43,120 nucleotides of DNA from a virus. Both the position numbers and the translations under genes were made by a program. The first letter of the stretch is position 1. Each line of letters starts with the position of its first letter. The stretch covers positions 1 to 43,120 of IMG/VR virus record IMGVR_UViG_3300048588_000035; one strand, written 5' to 3'. Positions 5,322 to 13,275 of the stretch are shown here, in pieces. The notes beneath the pieces were generated by a model. It was not told the DNA's origin and did no database searches. It saw only the letters and a list, made by a program, of their open reading frames with translations.

Positions 5322-6218
5322 ATGAAGAAGGAAGCAATCATGGCTACGTCTCGTGCGTTCTTCACGGGAGTGGCTAAGCTGAAGGCGAATAGTCCACATA
5401 TCATGTTCGGTGTGGGCGTGGTTGGTGTTATTGGTGGTGCGGTTCTGGCTAGCCGAGCGACTCTCCACGTTGAGAAGCACCTGCACGAAGCTCAGATGAA
5501 GTTCGACGACATCAAGTCCATCGAGCACCCCGACTACACCGATTCCGAGCAGCTTCGTGATCGTGCGGTTGTTCTTGCCGAGGTGTCGGTAAACATCATC
5601 AAGCTGTACGGCCCGGCAATCATCGTCGGTGGTATTGGTATCGGCTGCCTTACTGGGGCACACGTGACGCTTTCGAAGCGTAATGTGGCTCTGGCTACGG
5701 CATATGCTGCTCTCGAGCGCAGCTACAACGCGTACCGACGTCAGATCCGTGAGGAGTTCGGCGAGGAGCGTGAAGCCCAGGCCCATCGATTTGTGCAGAA
5801 GCGTATTCTCGAAGAGGATATGTCTAAGCAGATCGAGTCTGGTCGAGCTAAGTCAGATTTCACGCCGTCTTCGTACGCTAGGTTCTTCGATGAGTCGAAC
5901 CCTAACTGGAAGCCCGTAGCTAGCTACAACCTCAACTTCCTCGAGTGTCAGCAGAACTACCACAACCAGATGTTGATTAGTCGTGGCCACGTTCTTCTGA
6001 ACGATGTCTACGAGTCTCTTGGATTCCCGAGGACCTCTGCCGGGGCTGTTGTCGGTTGGGTTCACGGCAACGGAGATAACTATGTTGACTTCGGGGTGTT
6101 CAACCCGCGGAGTAATAGCGCTCGATCGTTTGTAAATACGAACGATCCTGTCATCCTGCTCGATTTCAACGTCGATGGTGTTATTTACAACATGATCGAC
6201 TGGCGCTCAAGGGGTTAA
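5322..6218 (+). CDS. Two-pass membrane protein, DUF6353-like, paralogue of 2619
   Basis: ATG at 5322 behind TAGGAG. The 298-residue product has two glycine-rich hydrophobic segments, at about residues 25-46 (SPHIMFGVGVVGVIGGAVLA) and 98-116 (YGPAIIVGGIGIGCLTGAHV). A long charged helical region follows (YAALERSYNAYRRQIREEFG), then a C-terminal module with VLLNDVYESLGFPRT and VVGWVHGNG. The layout matches the 2619 protein: NSP before the first segment, YxP before the second, and an alanine/tyrosine-rich helix after it. The sequence similarity outside these motifs is low, so the duplication is old. The function is unknown; the bulk of the protein is probably cytoplasmic. Confidence 0.75.
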   Translation: MKKEAIMATSRAFFTGVAKLKANSPHIMFGVGVVGVIGGAVLASRATLHVEKHLHEAQMKFDDIKSIEHPDYTDSEQLRDRAVVLAEVSVNIIKLYGPAIIVGGIGIGCLTGAHVTLSKRNVALATAYAALERSYNAYRRQIREEFGEEREAQAHRFVQKRILEEDMSKQIESGRAKSDFTPSSYARFFDESNPNWKPVASYNLNFLECQQNYHNQMLISRGHVLLNDVYESLGFPRTSAGAVVGWVHGNGDNYVDFGVFNPRSNSARSFVNTNDPVILLDFNVDGVIYNMIDWRSRG

Positions 6219-6219
6219 T

Positions 6220-6909
6220 ATGAAGATCATGGACATCGTAGCTAAGCCCATCCCTCTGTACGCAGCGGTGATTGGGGTCGCCGCTACTACCGCAGGGAGT
6301 TATTTCTTCCTTCAGTACCGAATGGGTAAGGAGTTCGACGCTCGTCTTCTTCAGGAGCTTGATGGGGTGCGTCTGTACTACGGTACAGCAAAGCCCTATG
6401 CAACCCCTGCAGAGGCCGTTGAGGCTCTCCAGCCTGAGCTAGATGGGCCGCTTGAGATTGAGACCGAGAACTACAAGTCACAGTCCGAGGAGCCCAAGCT
6501 CAAGGAGGTAGTGCGCAACGTCTTCACCGACGCTGACGATATGGGTGACTTCGACCCTGAGGTCGAGATGGCCGCTCGTGAGGCCGGGTTCCCGCACGTT
6601 CTCCTGCACGACGAGTTCTATGAGAGCGATCTAAACGCAATCACCCTTGAGTACTACGAAGGTGATGGCGTTCTGGCTGACGATAAGGGACAGCCGATCC
6701 TGGACGTAGACGCTCTGATTGGCGCGGATTCGCTTCAGAAGTTCGGGCATGGATCCCGTGATCAGCACACCGTCTATGTGCATAATCCGGACCTCGACGT
6801 GAACTTCGAGATTGTTAGGAATGACGGTAGATTCGACGAGATCGTTCTTGGTCTCAAGCACGTCGACGACCCCCGAATTCTTCGCAAGATGATGCGGCAC
6901 GAGGACTGA
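6220..6909 (+). CDS. Membrane-anchored conserved phage protein
   Basis: ATG at 6220, one base after the previous stop, with AAGGGG nearby. The 229-residue product has an N-terminal membrane anchor at about residues 9-27 (PLYAAVIGVAATTAGSYFFL), an acidic linker, and a soluble C-terminal domain. That domain has ESDLNAITLEYYEGDGVLAD, IGADSLQKFGHGS, DQHTVYVHN and LDVNFEIVRNDG. This domain recurs in phages of Gram-positive hosts; its function is not known to me. It lies in the same operon as the DUF6353-like proteins and probably works with them at the membrane. Confidence 0.7.
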   Translation: MKIMDIVAKPIPLYAAVIGVAATTAGSYFFLQYRMGKEFDARLLQELDGVRLYYGTAKPYATPAEAVEALQPELDGPLEIETENYKSQSEEPKLKEVVRNVFTDADDMGDFDPEVEMAAREAGFPHVLLHDEFYESDLNAITLEYYEGDGVLADDKGQPILDVDALIGADSLQKFGHGSRDQHTVYVHNPDLDVNFEIVRNDGRFDEIVLGLKHVDDPRILRKMMRHED

Positions 6910-6914
6910 TCATC

Positions 6915-7442
6915 ATGGCGGAGCCTCTCGATGAATTGTATATCGCGTGGCTCTATGCACAAATCAGCAACGTTAATCTACGCTCCAGTCGACGGACACA
7001 CTGGGCTCTGATGTCGACCCTCTACACTTGTGAATTCGTGGCCTTGGTCCCGAACGATGACAATCGTGTAGAGGACATCAAAGATCTGAAAAAGGAGTTC
7101 CTCTTTGATGCAGAGATCCCATATGCGCAGCCAACCTGGTTTGAACATTGCTCGTTCCTTGAGCTGTTGATTGTTCTTTCTAGGTTGCTTGATTTCGAAA
7201 CTGATTTTGGCATTGAGTATTGTTTCTGGCATCTGCTAGAAAACATAGGCCTCAGCGAATACAACGACAATAAGAAGTTCAGCGAACAGGAAGTTGAGGA
7301 GATTGTCGATACGGTGGTATCTCGAAACTACGATCGAAATGGGCGTGGCGGTCTATTCCCGCTTGAGAAAAGCCGTGACGACCAGCGTGAAATCGATCTG
7401 TGGTATCAACTGAATGCGTATGTGATTCAAAACGAGCAGTAG
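6915..7442 (+). CDS. Conserved phage protein of unknown function
   Basis: ATG at 6915 with a weak upstream site (GAGGACTGATC). The 175-residue product is soluble and helical, with YIAWLYAQI, DNRVEDIKDLKKEF, CSFLELLIVLSRLLDFE, FWHLLENIGLSEYND and NGRGGLFPLE followed by DQREIDLWYQLNAYV. The motif order, ending GGLFP...DQR...WYQ, is characteristic of a widespread phage and prophage family without an assigned role. It is the last gene before the replication protein, with 12 bases between them. Confidence 0.75.
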   Translation: MAEPLDELYIAWLYAQISNVNLRSSRRTHWALMSTLYTCEFVALVPNDDNRVEDIKDLKKEFLFDAEIPYAQPTWFEHCSFLELLIVLSRLLDFETDFGIEYCFWHLLENIGLSEYNDNKKFSEQEVEEIVDTVVSRNYDRNGRGGLFPLEKSRDDQREIDLWYQLNAYVIQNEQ

Positions 7443-7454
7443 AAGGGAGGCATT

Positions 7455-10400
7455 ATGGATTTCTTCAAGGTCGCTACTAAAGACACCCGCGGTGGAGTCG
7501 AGGTTTACCCTGAGTTCATTGTAAAGAAGTCTAAGGATCTTATGGTCCGAGGACGTTCTTTCTACGCGGTTTGGGACGAAGAAGCCGGCCTCTGGTCTCG
7601 TGATGACTATAGGGTAGCGCAGCTAGTTGATGCTGAGCTGGATGCTGTGGCGAGTCAAAAGGAAGGTGCCACAGTCAAGTACATGTCTAACTTCTCGAAC
7701 GGTAGCTGGAAGCGTTTCAAGGAGTTCTGTACACAGCTCGGTGACAGTTACCACCCTCTCGACCAGGAACTTGTCTGGGCGAACTCAGATATGAAGCAGA
7801 GTATGTACGCAAGTAAGCGCCTACCATACGCTCTCGAGCCTGGCGATTTCAGCGCTTGGGACGAGCTGGTTGGGCGTCTATACTCTGTCGAGGAACGTGC
7901 CAAGATCGAATGGGCGATCGGCGCGCTAGTATCTGGAGACGCAAAGCGCATTCAGAAGTTCTTGGTTCTATATGGTGGTGCTGGTACGGGTAAGTCGACA
8001 ATCCTTAACATCATTCAGCAGTTGTTCGAGGGCTACTATGCAGTCTTCGAAGCAAAGGCTCTTGGTGATGCAACTAAGGATTTCTCGGCTTCAGCGTTCA
8101 ACAACCTCCCGCTGGTAGCAATTCAGCACGACGGCGACCTGTCAAGGATCACCGATAATACGCGACTCAACTCGATTGTCGCACACGAAGAAATGCTGAT
8201 TAATGAGAAGTACAAGGCGCCGTACTCTGCTCGCATTAACGCATTTCTGTTCATGGGTACGAACCAGAGCGTGAAGATCACGGATAAGAACTCTGGTTTG
8301 ATTCGACGTCTGATTGACGTTGAGCCCACTGGCGCCAGGTTCACCCCTAATCACTACAACACTCTCCTTAGCCGGATCGACTTCGAGCTGGGTGCTATTG
8401 CCTGGCATTGCCGCGAAGTCTACTGGGAGATGGGGAAGAACTACTACGAGAAGTACACCCCGACAAACATGCTCTACAAGACGAACGTGTTCTACAACTA
8501 CGTCGAAGATCATTTTGACGTATTCAACGGCGGTGATGGTGTATCTCTTAAGCAGGCCTACTCCCTCTACAAGGAGTGGTGCGCTATGGCAAATATCCCT
8601 CGAGTGATGCCTCTGTATCTCTTTAGGGATGAGCTTAAGGGTTACTTCGAGGAGTTCCACGAGCGAACTACGATCGATGATGTACGAGTCCGGAACTACT
8701 ACACCGGATTCAAGAAGCTCGGTACATTCAAGGCCGTAGAAAGCGAAGAGGGAATTTACTCGTTGGTTCTGGATCAGACAGAGTCTTTGTTCGATGAAGA
8801 CTACGCTCCTTATCCTGCACAGTACGCCACGGATGCAGGGATCCCTTCAATGAAGTGGGAGCGTGTTCAGACGCAGCTGAAGGATATCGACACTAAGAAG
8901 CTGCACTACGTCCAGATTCCTCCTAACCACATCATCATCGACTTCGATTTGAAGGGTCCTAGGGGTGGTAAGGACCTCGAGGAAAACCTGAAGGCAGCTA
9001 GCACGTGGCCGCCCACCTACGCCGAACTTAGCCAGGGTGGTGCTGGTGTGCATCTTCATTACATCTACACCGGAGATGTCAGCGAGCTTAGCGGACAATA
9101 TGCCGACGGTATTGAGGTCAAGGTATATACGGGAAATGCAGCTCTCCGACGGAGGCTCACTAAGTGCAACAATATCCCGATTGCAAGCATCAGTAGTGGC
9201 CTCCCGCTTAAGGAGAAGAAGATGCTCCCACAGAAGACAATCAAGACCGAAACGGGACTTCGTGAGCTAGTAGAGCGAAACCTGCGCAAGGAAATTCATG
9301 CAGGAACCAAGCCATCGATCGACTTCATCAAGGTGATTCTGGATGAGGCCTACGACCTTGGTGTCCCGTACGATCTGACTGACATGCGTAGTCGGATCAT
9401 TGCGTTCGCGAACAACAGCACCAATAACGCGGATTACTGCCTCAAGACTGTGCTCAAGATGAAGTTCCAGTCTGAGTTGAAGGCGGAAGAGGAGACCCCT
9501 CGATTCGCTGACGACCGAGTAGTCCTGTTCGACGTTGAGGTGTACCCAAACCTCTTCGTTGTTTGTTGGAAGTGGGAGGGTGACGATCAGAACATCGTTC
9601 GCATGATCAACCCGTCTGCCGATGAAATTGAAAAGCTTCTCGAGTACAAGCTCGTGGGCTTTAACAATCGTAGGTACGACAACCACATCCTCTACGCAAG
9701 GTATATGGGCTACAACAACGAAGCCCTTCATAAGCTGAGTCAGAAGATTATCGGTAACAACCGGGATGCTCTCTTTGGCGCAGCTTATGGTCTTAGTTAC
9801 GCCGACATCTATGACTTCTCTTCCATCAAACAGAGTCTTAAGAAGTTCGGTATTGACCTGGGTATGCATCACTTGGAGCTTGATATTCCTTGGGATGAGC
9901 CTGTTCCGGAAGAGCTTTGGGATACAGTGGTTGAGTACTGTTGTAACGACGTGCTCATCACGGAAGCTGCATGGAACGACCGGGCCCAGGACTTCGCCGC
10001 TAGGAAGATCTTGGCTGAGCTCTCTGGTCTCCCGGTCAACAATACGACTCAGTCACACACCGCACGAATCATCTTCGAAGGAGATAAGAATGCCAAAGCA
10101 GCCTTCGTCTATACCGATCTCTCCAGAGATTTCCCAGGTTACCGGTTTGACGCTGGAGTTTCAACTTACCGCGACGAAGTGGTCGGAGAGGGTGGCTACG
10201 TTTATGCGGAGCCAGGCATTCATACCAACGTCGCTCTACTCGATGTCGCCTCCATGCACCCGACGTCGATCGAGGAACTCAATCTCTTTGGCGAATACAC
10301 AAAGAACTTCTCGGCCCTCAAGAAGGCTCGTCTCGCAATCAAGCACAAGGACTACGAGGCCGCGGGTAAGATGCTGGGAGGAAAGCTCAAGCCTTTCCTC

Positions 10401-11168
10401 AATGACCCGTCGGCTGCGGACGCACTCAGCTATGCGCTGAAGATCGTCATCAATATTGTCTACGGCATGACTAGTGCTCGATTTGAGAACCCGTTTAACG
10501 ACATGCGTAACATCGATAACATTGTCGCTAAGCGTGGGGCTTTGTTCATGATCGATCTCAAGCACGCTGTTCAAGAGATGGGATATCAGGTAGCCCACAT
10601 CAAGACGGATTCCATCAAGATCCCTAACGCTACTGATGAGATCATCGAGTTCGTCATGAACTTCGGTAAGAAGTACGGATACGATTTCGAGCACGAGGCT
10701 ACGTACGACAAGATGGCCCTCGTGAACGATGCCGTGTACATCGCAAAGAAGCGCTCCGAGAAGGACCCCCGGTCTTGGACGTGGGTTGCGGTGGGTGCTG
10801 AGTTCCAGCATCCGTACGTATACAAGAAGCTCTTCACCGAGGAGCCTATCGAGTTTAAGGACCTGCTTGAGACTCGGTCGGTTACTAAGGGCAGCATTTG
10901 GCTCGATTACGACAATGAGGTTGATGGACGAATCTTCATCGGTCGTATCGGTCAGTTTGTTGCCTGTAAGACTGGGGGACGCCTCCTTCGCGTGGTTGAC
11001 GATAAGGAATACGCAGTCACCGGCACTAAGAATTGGAGATGGGAGGAAGCTACAAACTTCGATACAGGTGAGTTTGAGGCTGACCACGAATATTATGACG
11101 GACTGGTTGCAGACGCGTACAAGACTCTGCACCAATTCGGCGACGTAGAGGAGTTCATCAAGACATGA
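7455..11168 (+). CDS. Single-chain replication protein: SF3 helicase, AEP-type primase, 3'-5' exonuclease and family B DNA polymerase
   Basis: ATG at 7455 behind AAGGGAGG. The 1237 residues carry, in order: a D5/SF3 helicase domain with Walker A GGAGTGKS (174-181); a primase-like segment with the AEP triad DFD (496-498), VHLH (H533, H535) and EVK (554-556); a DnaQ-like exonuclease with DVE (693-695), FNNRRYD (D742) and CNDV (D832); and a family B polymerase with motif A DVASMHP (D930), motif B KIVINIVYG (996-1004) and motif C KTDS (1050-1053). Motif C has Lys where most family B enzymes have the first Asp; the catalytic D1052 is kept. Such fusions put unwinding, priming, proofreading and synthesis in one chain. 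The primase assignment is less certain than the others. Confidence 0.85.
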   Translation: MDFFKVATKDTRGGVEVYPEFIVKKSKDLMVRGRSFYAVWDEEAGLWSRDDYRVAQLVDAELDAVASQKEGATVKYMSNFSNGSWKRFKEFCTQLGDSYHPLDQELVWANSDMKQSMYASKRLPYALEPGDFSAWDELVGRLYSVEERAKIEWAIGALVSGDAKRIQKFLVLYGGAGTGKSTILNIIQQLFEGYYAVFEAKALGDATKDFSASAFNNLPLVAIQHDGDLSRITDNTRLNSIVAHEEMLINEKYKAPYSARINAFLFMGTNQSVKITDKNSGLIRRLIDVEPTGARFTPNHYNTLLSRIDFELGAIAWHCREVYWEMGKNYYEKYTPTNMLYKTNVFYNYVEDHFDVFNGGDGVSLKQAYSLYKEWCAMANIPRVMPLYLFRDELKGYFEEFHERTTIDDVRVRNYYTGFKKLGTFKAVESEEGIYSLVLDQTESLFDEDYAPYPAQYATDAGIPSMKWERVQTQLKDIDTKKLHYVQIPPNHIIIDFDLKGPRGGKDLEENLKAASTWPPTYAELSQGGAGVHLHYIYTGDVSELSGQYADGIEVKVYTGNAALRRRLTKCNNIPIASISSGLPLKEKKMLPQKTIKTETGLRELVERNLRKEIHAGTKPSIDFIKVILDEAYDLGVPYDLTDMRSRIIAFANNSTNNADYCLKTVLKMKFQSELKAEEETPRFADDRVVLFDVEVYPNLFVVCWKWEGDDQNIVRMINPSADEIEKLLEYKLVGFNNRRYDNHILYARYMGYNNEALHKLSQKIIGNNRDALFGAAYGLSYADIYDFSSIKQSLKKFGIDLGMHHLELDIPWDEPVPEELWDTVVEYCCNDVLITEAAWNDRAQDFAARKILAELSGLPVNNTTQSHTARIIFEGDKNAKAAFVYTDLSRDFPGYRFDAGVSTYRDEVVGEGGYVYAEPGIHTNVALLDVASMHPTSIEELNLFGEYTKNFSALKKARLAIKHKDYEAAGKMLGGKLKPFLNDPSAADALSYALKIVINIVYGMTSARFENPFNDMRNIDNIVAKRGALFMIDLKHAVQEMGYQVAHIKTDSIKIPNATDEIIEFVMNFGKKYGYDFEHEATYDKMALVNDAVYIAKKRSEKDPRSWTWVAVGAEFQHPYVYKKLFTEEPIEFKDLLETRSVTKGSIWLDYDNEVDGRIFIGRIGQFVACKTGGRLLRVVDDKEYAVTGTKNWRWEEATNFDTGEFEADHEYYDGLVADAYKTLHQFGDVEEFIKT

Positions 11169-11329
11169 AAAGAGCTACAGTTCCCGTAGTCATTTACAAA
11201 GATGGCGAACGAGAAGTTGTTGGGGAGGCGGTGGTAGATCTGGAAAACTACGGCCGCTCTTACCTCGACATCATCAACTACGAGATCAACCTCAACGATG
11301 CAGGACTGACCCTACGAAAGGATCGATGA
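11165..11329 (+). CDS. Small hypothetical protein
   Basis: ATG at 11165 overlaps the stop of the replication gene (ATGA), so it is translationally coupled. The 54-residue product, MKRATVPVVIYKDGEREVVG onward, looks like a small beta-beta-alpha fold ending LTLRKDR. It is soluble, with balanced charge. No family is recognised. Its position between the polymerase and the SSB-like gene suggests a replication accessory, by context only. Confidence 0.65.
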   Translation: MKRATVPVVIYKDGEREVVGEAVVDLENYGRSYLDIINYEINLNDAGLTLRKDR

Positions 11330-11330
11330 T

Positions 11331-11534
11331 ATGTCCAACCAGCGCAAGTGGAAGATTGACGATACCGCTCTCGATCACTGGATTGTAGACGCCTACAGCC
11401 ACGAGACCGGAGAGAACATCCTTGCCGGCCCGATGTCGCGTGCGAACGCTCGAATCGTCGGCGATGATTATAAGGGCGTTGGTTACCAGGTGACCCTTCG
11501 CTACATCAACCAGATCAAGTTCCTCGAAGACTAG
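11331..11534 (+). CDS. Small hypothetical protein
   Basis: ATG at 11331 with AAAGGATCGATGAT upstream, one base after the previous stop. The 67-residue product has HWIVDAYSHETGENILAGP, then SRANARIVGDDY and YQVTLRYINQIKFLED. It looks like a small mixed alpha-beta protein without membrane segments. I do not recognise it. It precedes the SSB-like gene by nine bases and probably belongs to the replication operon. Confidence 0.65.
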   Translation: MSNQRKWKIDDTALDHWIVDAYSHETGENILAGPMSRANARIVGDDYKGVGYQVTLRYINQIKFLED

Positions 11535-11543
11535 GAGATAGAT

Positions 11544-12044
11544 ATGCCTACTGCTCAGAAGCGCCCCACCCGTTCGCCGATCACCTTCGAAGACGTGCGG
11601 CTCGTCTACCGCAACTTCGCTGGGCGAGAGGGGCTCTACAACAAGTCCGGAGACCAGTCCTTCTCGATCCTTCTGCCTTGGGAAATCGCTGACGCTATGG
11701 CCAATGACGGCTACAACGTCAAGTTCCCGAAGGACATCGAGGACAAGGAGATCCTTCCTCACATCCAGGTCAAGGTGAACTTCGACGGAGATCGTCCGCC
11801 CCAGGTCATTCAGATCACGTCTCGGGGCAAGACCCACCTCACTAAGGAGACGTCTGCGGTTCTCGACTACGCCGACATCAAGCACGTCGACCTGATCGTC
11901 AACCCGTACTTCTGGGAGGTCAAGTCCGACTCTGGTTGGTCCCTCTACCTCAAGTCGATCTACGTCACGATCGAGGAGGACCCGCTCGAGCTGAAGTACA
12001 GCGACATTGTCGACGTTGCTGGACGGGCTCCGGATGAGGAGTAG
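11544..12044 (+). CDS. Single-stranded DNA-binding-like protein
   Basis: ATG at 11544 behind AGGAGATAGAT. The 166-residue product matches a phage family usually annotated as ssDNA-binding: EDVRLVYRNFAGREGLYNK, SGDQSFSILLPWE, a DGYNVKFP segment, HIQVKVNFDGDRPPQVIQI, TSRGKTHLT, VDLIVNPYFWEVKS and YLKSIYVTIEEDPLELKY. The beta-rich pattern fits an OB-like fold, and the acidic C-terminus (DEE) resembles the partner-binding tails of SSB proteins. It would coat single strands during replication by the 7455 protein. The annotation is from family resemblance, since no catalytic motif is expected. Confidence 0.7.
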   Translation: MPTAQKRPTRSPITFEDVRLVYRNFAGREGLYNKSGDQSFSILLPWEIADAMANDGYNVKFPKDIEDKEILPHIQVKVNFDGDRPPQVIQITSRGKTHLTKETSAVLDYADIKHVDLIVNPYFWEVKSDSGWSLYLKSIYVTIEEDPLELKYSDIVDVAGRAPDEE

Positions 12045-12207
12045 AGGAAAGCACGAAGACAACTGGCTGGAACGTGAGCTAGACGCGATCACAGCTACCG
12101 CAAAGCGTGTCATGAATCACGCAGCAGAACCAGATATCATTGCTTTGGGTGAAGCTCTCGCCCGACTGTCCTTGATCGTTAAGGGCCATATAAGAGAGGA
12201 AGACTGA
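12034..12207 (+). CDS. Small helical hypothetical protein
   Basis: ATG at 12034 lies inside the end of the SSB-like gene (11-base overlap). The 57-residue product is charged and helical: KHEDNWLERELDAITATAKR, then ALGEALARLSLIVKGHIREED. No membrane segment or known motif is seen. Its stop shares a base with the next start (TGATG at 12205-12209), so the two are coupled. Confidence 0.6.
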   Translation: MRSRGKHEDNWLERELDAITATAKRVMNHAAEPDIIALGEALARLSLIVKGHIREED

Positions 12208-12380
12208 TGGATTTCATCATCGGGGCGCTTGTGATGCTCCTTGGCGTCTTTGTTGGCGCTGCTATCTTGTCAACCGCCATGGCTAAGACGCTGCCGGCTC
12301 GTAAGAACGCGCCTCAGTCTCACGGCACTACGCACACGAACGTCACCGTCATTCCGACGCAGTCTGAGAGGGAGAACTGA
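12207..12380 (+). CDS. Tiny single-pass membrane protein
   Basis: ATG at 12207 overlaps the previous stop, with GAGAGGAAGACTG upstream. The 57-residue product begins with a hydrophobic helix at about residues 3-25 (FIIGALVMLLGVFVGAAILS) and continues with a polar tail rich in T, H, N and Q. It could be an uncleaved signal anchor. The function is unknown. The gene ends within the ribosome site of the next (GGAGAACTGATATG). Confidence 0.65.
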   Translation: MDFIIGALVMLLGVFVGAAILSTAMAKTLPARKNAPQSHGTTHTNVTVIPTQSEREN

Positions 12381-12381
12381 T

Positions 12382-12603
12382 ATGAACGGTTCTTGGGAAA
12401 AAGCACAGGGTGATGTGGATCTTCAGCGATCCGAAAGTATCCATACGTTGCAAAAGGTCCCACCCACTCCAGCTGCTGTCGTTCGTCTGGCTGAGGCTGA
12501 GGCGTTCATCCTAATGGTCCGTGGGCTTGGACTCACTGAGGATTTGTCTATTGACATCCTTACCGAGCTCAAGCGCAAGGGCATCGTCGTCCAGTTCGTA
12601 TAG
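12382..12603 (+). CDS. Small hypothetical protein
   Basis: ATG at 12382 behind GGGAGAACTGAT, the recurring ribosome site of this cluster. The 73-residue product is soluble: an N-terminal polar helix (SWEKAQGDVDLQRSESIHTL), then AEAEAFILMVRGLGLTEDLS and IDILTELKRKGIVVQFV. The C-terminal half could be a small helix-strand fold. No family is recognised. Confidence 0.6.
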   Translation: MNGSWEKAQGDVDLQRSESIHTLQKVPPTPAAVVRLAEAEAFILMVRGLGLTEDLSIDILTELKRKGIVVQFV

Positions 12604-12617
12604 ATAAGGAATCCAAC

Positions 12618-12920
12618 ATGGAGATCGGTCTTTTCGCCCGCAAGTCCCTCACGGTTGAGGCTATTCAGGTCAGTCTCGACAATATGGACGATGTTGCCCG
12701 CTGGTGCGGTGGTGTTGTCAAGGAGCACCCGCCCAAGCAGGAGGGCCAGTTCACCAAGAAGTACATCCAGGTGGACGTGCTACACCCTCTCAGCAAGAAG
12801 CAGACGCGTGCGTACGTCGGGGACTGGATCCTGAAGAGCAAGCAGGGCTTCAAGATCTACGCCAACAACGCGTTCCAGAAGGGCTTCGAGCACCTCGCTA
12901 CGGTAGCCAAGGAGAACTGA
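12618..12920 (+). CDS. Conserved phage protein, WCGG...VGDWI family
   Basis: ATG at 12618 behind AAGGAATCCAAC. The 100-residue product has LTVEAIQVSLDNMDDVARW followed by CGGVV, a YIQVDVLHPLSK strand, TRAYVGDWILKSKQG and an aromatic end FEHLATV. The pattern, EAIQ, then WCGG, then A-x-VGDWI, then G-F-K-I-Y, is a widespread small phage protein family of unknown function. It sits among tiny genes sharing the GGAGAACTGATATG start signal, which suggests that they are expressed together. Confidence 0.7.
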   Translation: MEIGLFARKSLTVEAIQVSLDNMDDVARWCGGVVKEHPPKQEGQFTKKYIQVDVLHPLSKKQTRAYVGDWILKSKQGFKIYANNAFQKGFEHLATVAKEN

Positions 12921-12921
12921 T

Positions 12922-13077
12922 ATGGGTAAGACACAGTACGGATACAGCATGAAGAAGATCGAGGAAAAGGCAGCTAAGCGTGGAATGACTCCGGCCAAAT
13001 ACCTCAACTACCTTCAGATGCGCGCAAACGGAATGATCGTCTTCCCCGCTGGGAAGGGGGTGTCTACTAATGCCTAG
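12922..13077 (+). CDS. Tiny basic hypothetical protein
   Basis: ATG at 12922 behind AAGGAGAACTGAT. The 51-residue product is basic: YSMKKIEEKAAKRGMTPAKY, then LNYLQMRANGMIVFPAGKGV. The helical KKIEEKAAKRG-TPAKYLNYL segment could bind nucleic acid, but no defined motif is present. It overlaps the next gene by eight bases. Confidence 0.6.
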   Translation: MGKTQYGYSMKKIEEKAAKRGMTPAKYLNYLQMRANGMIVFPAGKGVSTNA

Positions 13078-13171
13078 TACCGTTCATGTGTGGGAGGTCT
13101 TCAAGATCGCCACATCCGTCGCCGTTGCCGGTATCACGTACGTGTATCTGAGCAGCAAGGAAGTTAAGTAA
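13070..13171 (+). CDS. Tiny single-pass membrane peptide
   Basis: ATG at 13070, with GGGAAGGGGG upstream and an eight-base overlap with the previous gene. The 33-residue product is MPSTVHVWEVFK, then a hydrophobic helix (IATSVAVAGITYVYLS), then SKEVK. Support comes from the ribosome site, the overlap and the TM-peptide pattern shared with its neighbours. The function is unknown. Confidence 0.5.
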   Translation: MPSTVHVWEVFKIATSVAVAGITYVYLSSKEVK

Positions 13172-13178
13172 TACCAAT

Positions 13179-13246
13179 GGGTGGGGCCTAGCTGTAGATG
13201 CGCTCAGGCTTAAACGACAATTGATACCGCAACATTGCGCCCACCC
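13179..13246 (+). ncRNA. Structured RNA, copy 2 of a two-copy family
   Basis: Outer stem GGGTGGG (13179-13185) with CCCACCC (13240-13246), a perfect 7 bp. Hairpin 2 is GCCTAGC (13186-13192) with GCT-C-AGGC (13202-13209), with one bulged C. The conserved strand GCTTAAACGAC is at 13208-13218, then GAT at 13223 and CCGCAA at 13227-13232. The last hairpin is CGCA (13228-13231) with TGCG (13236-13239), directly abutting the outer stem. The order of stems and the conserved bases match 4228-4338. It is not a tRNA: there is no T-arm sequence and no anticodon stem in place. It lies between 13171 and the gene at 13276. Confidence 0.7.
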
Positions 13247-13275
13247 TCCACCCCTATTATATGAGGAGAACTGAT

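Noticed and set aside
13179-13246. tRNA gene
   Set aside because: The 7-bp outer stem and the following TCCA recall an acceptor stem, but there is no T-arm sequence, no anticodon stem of the right size, and the inner layout matches the 4228 RNA instead.
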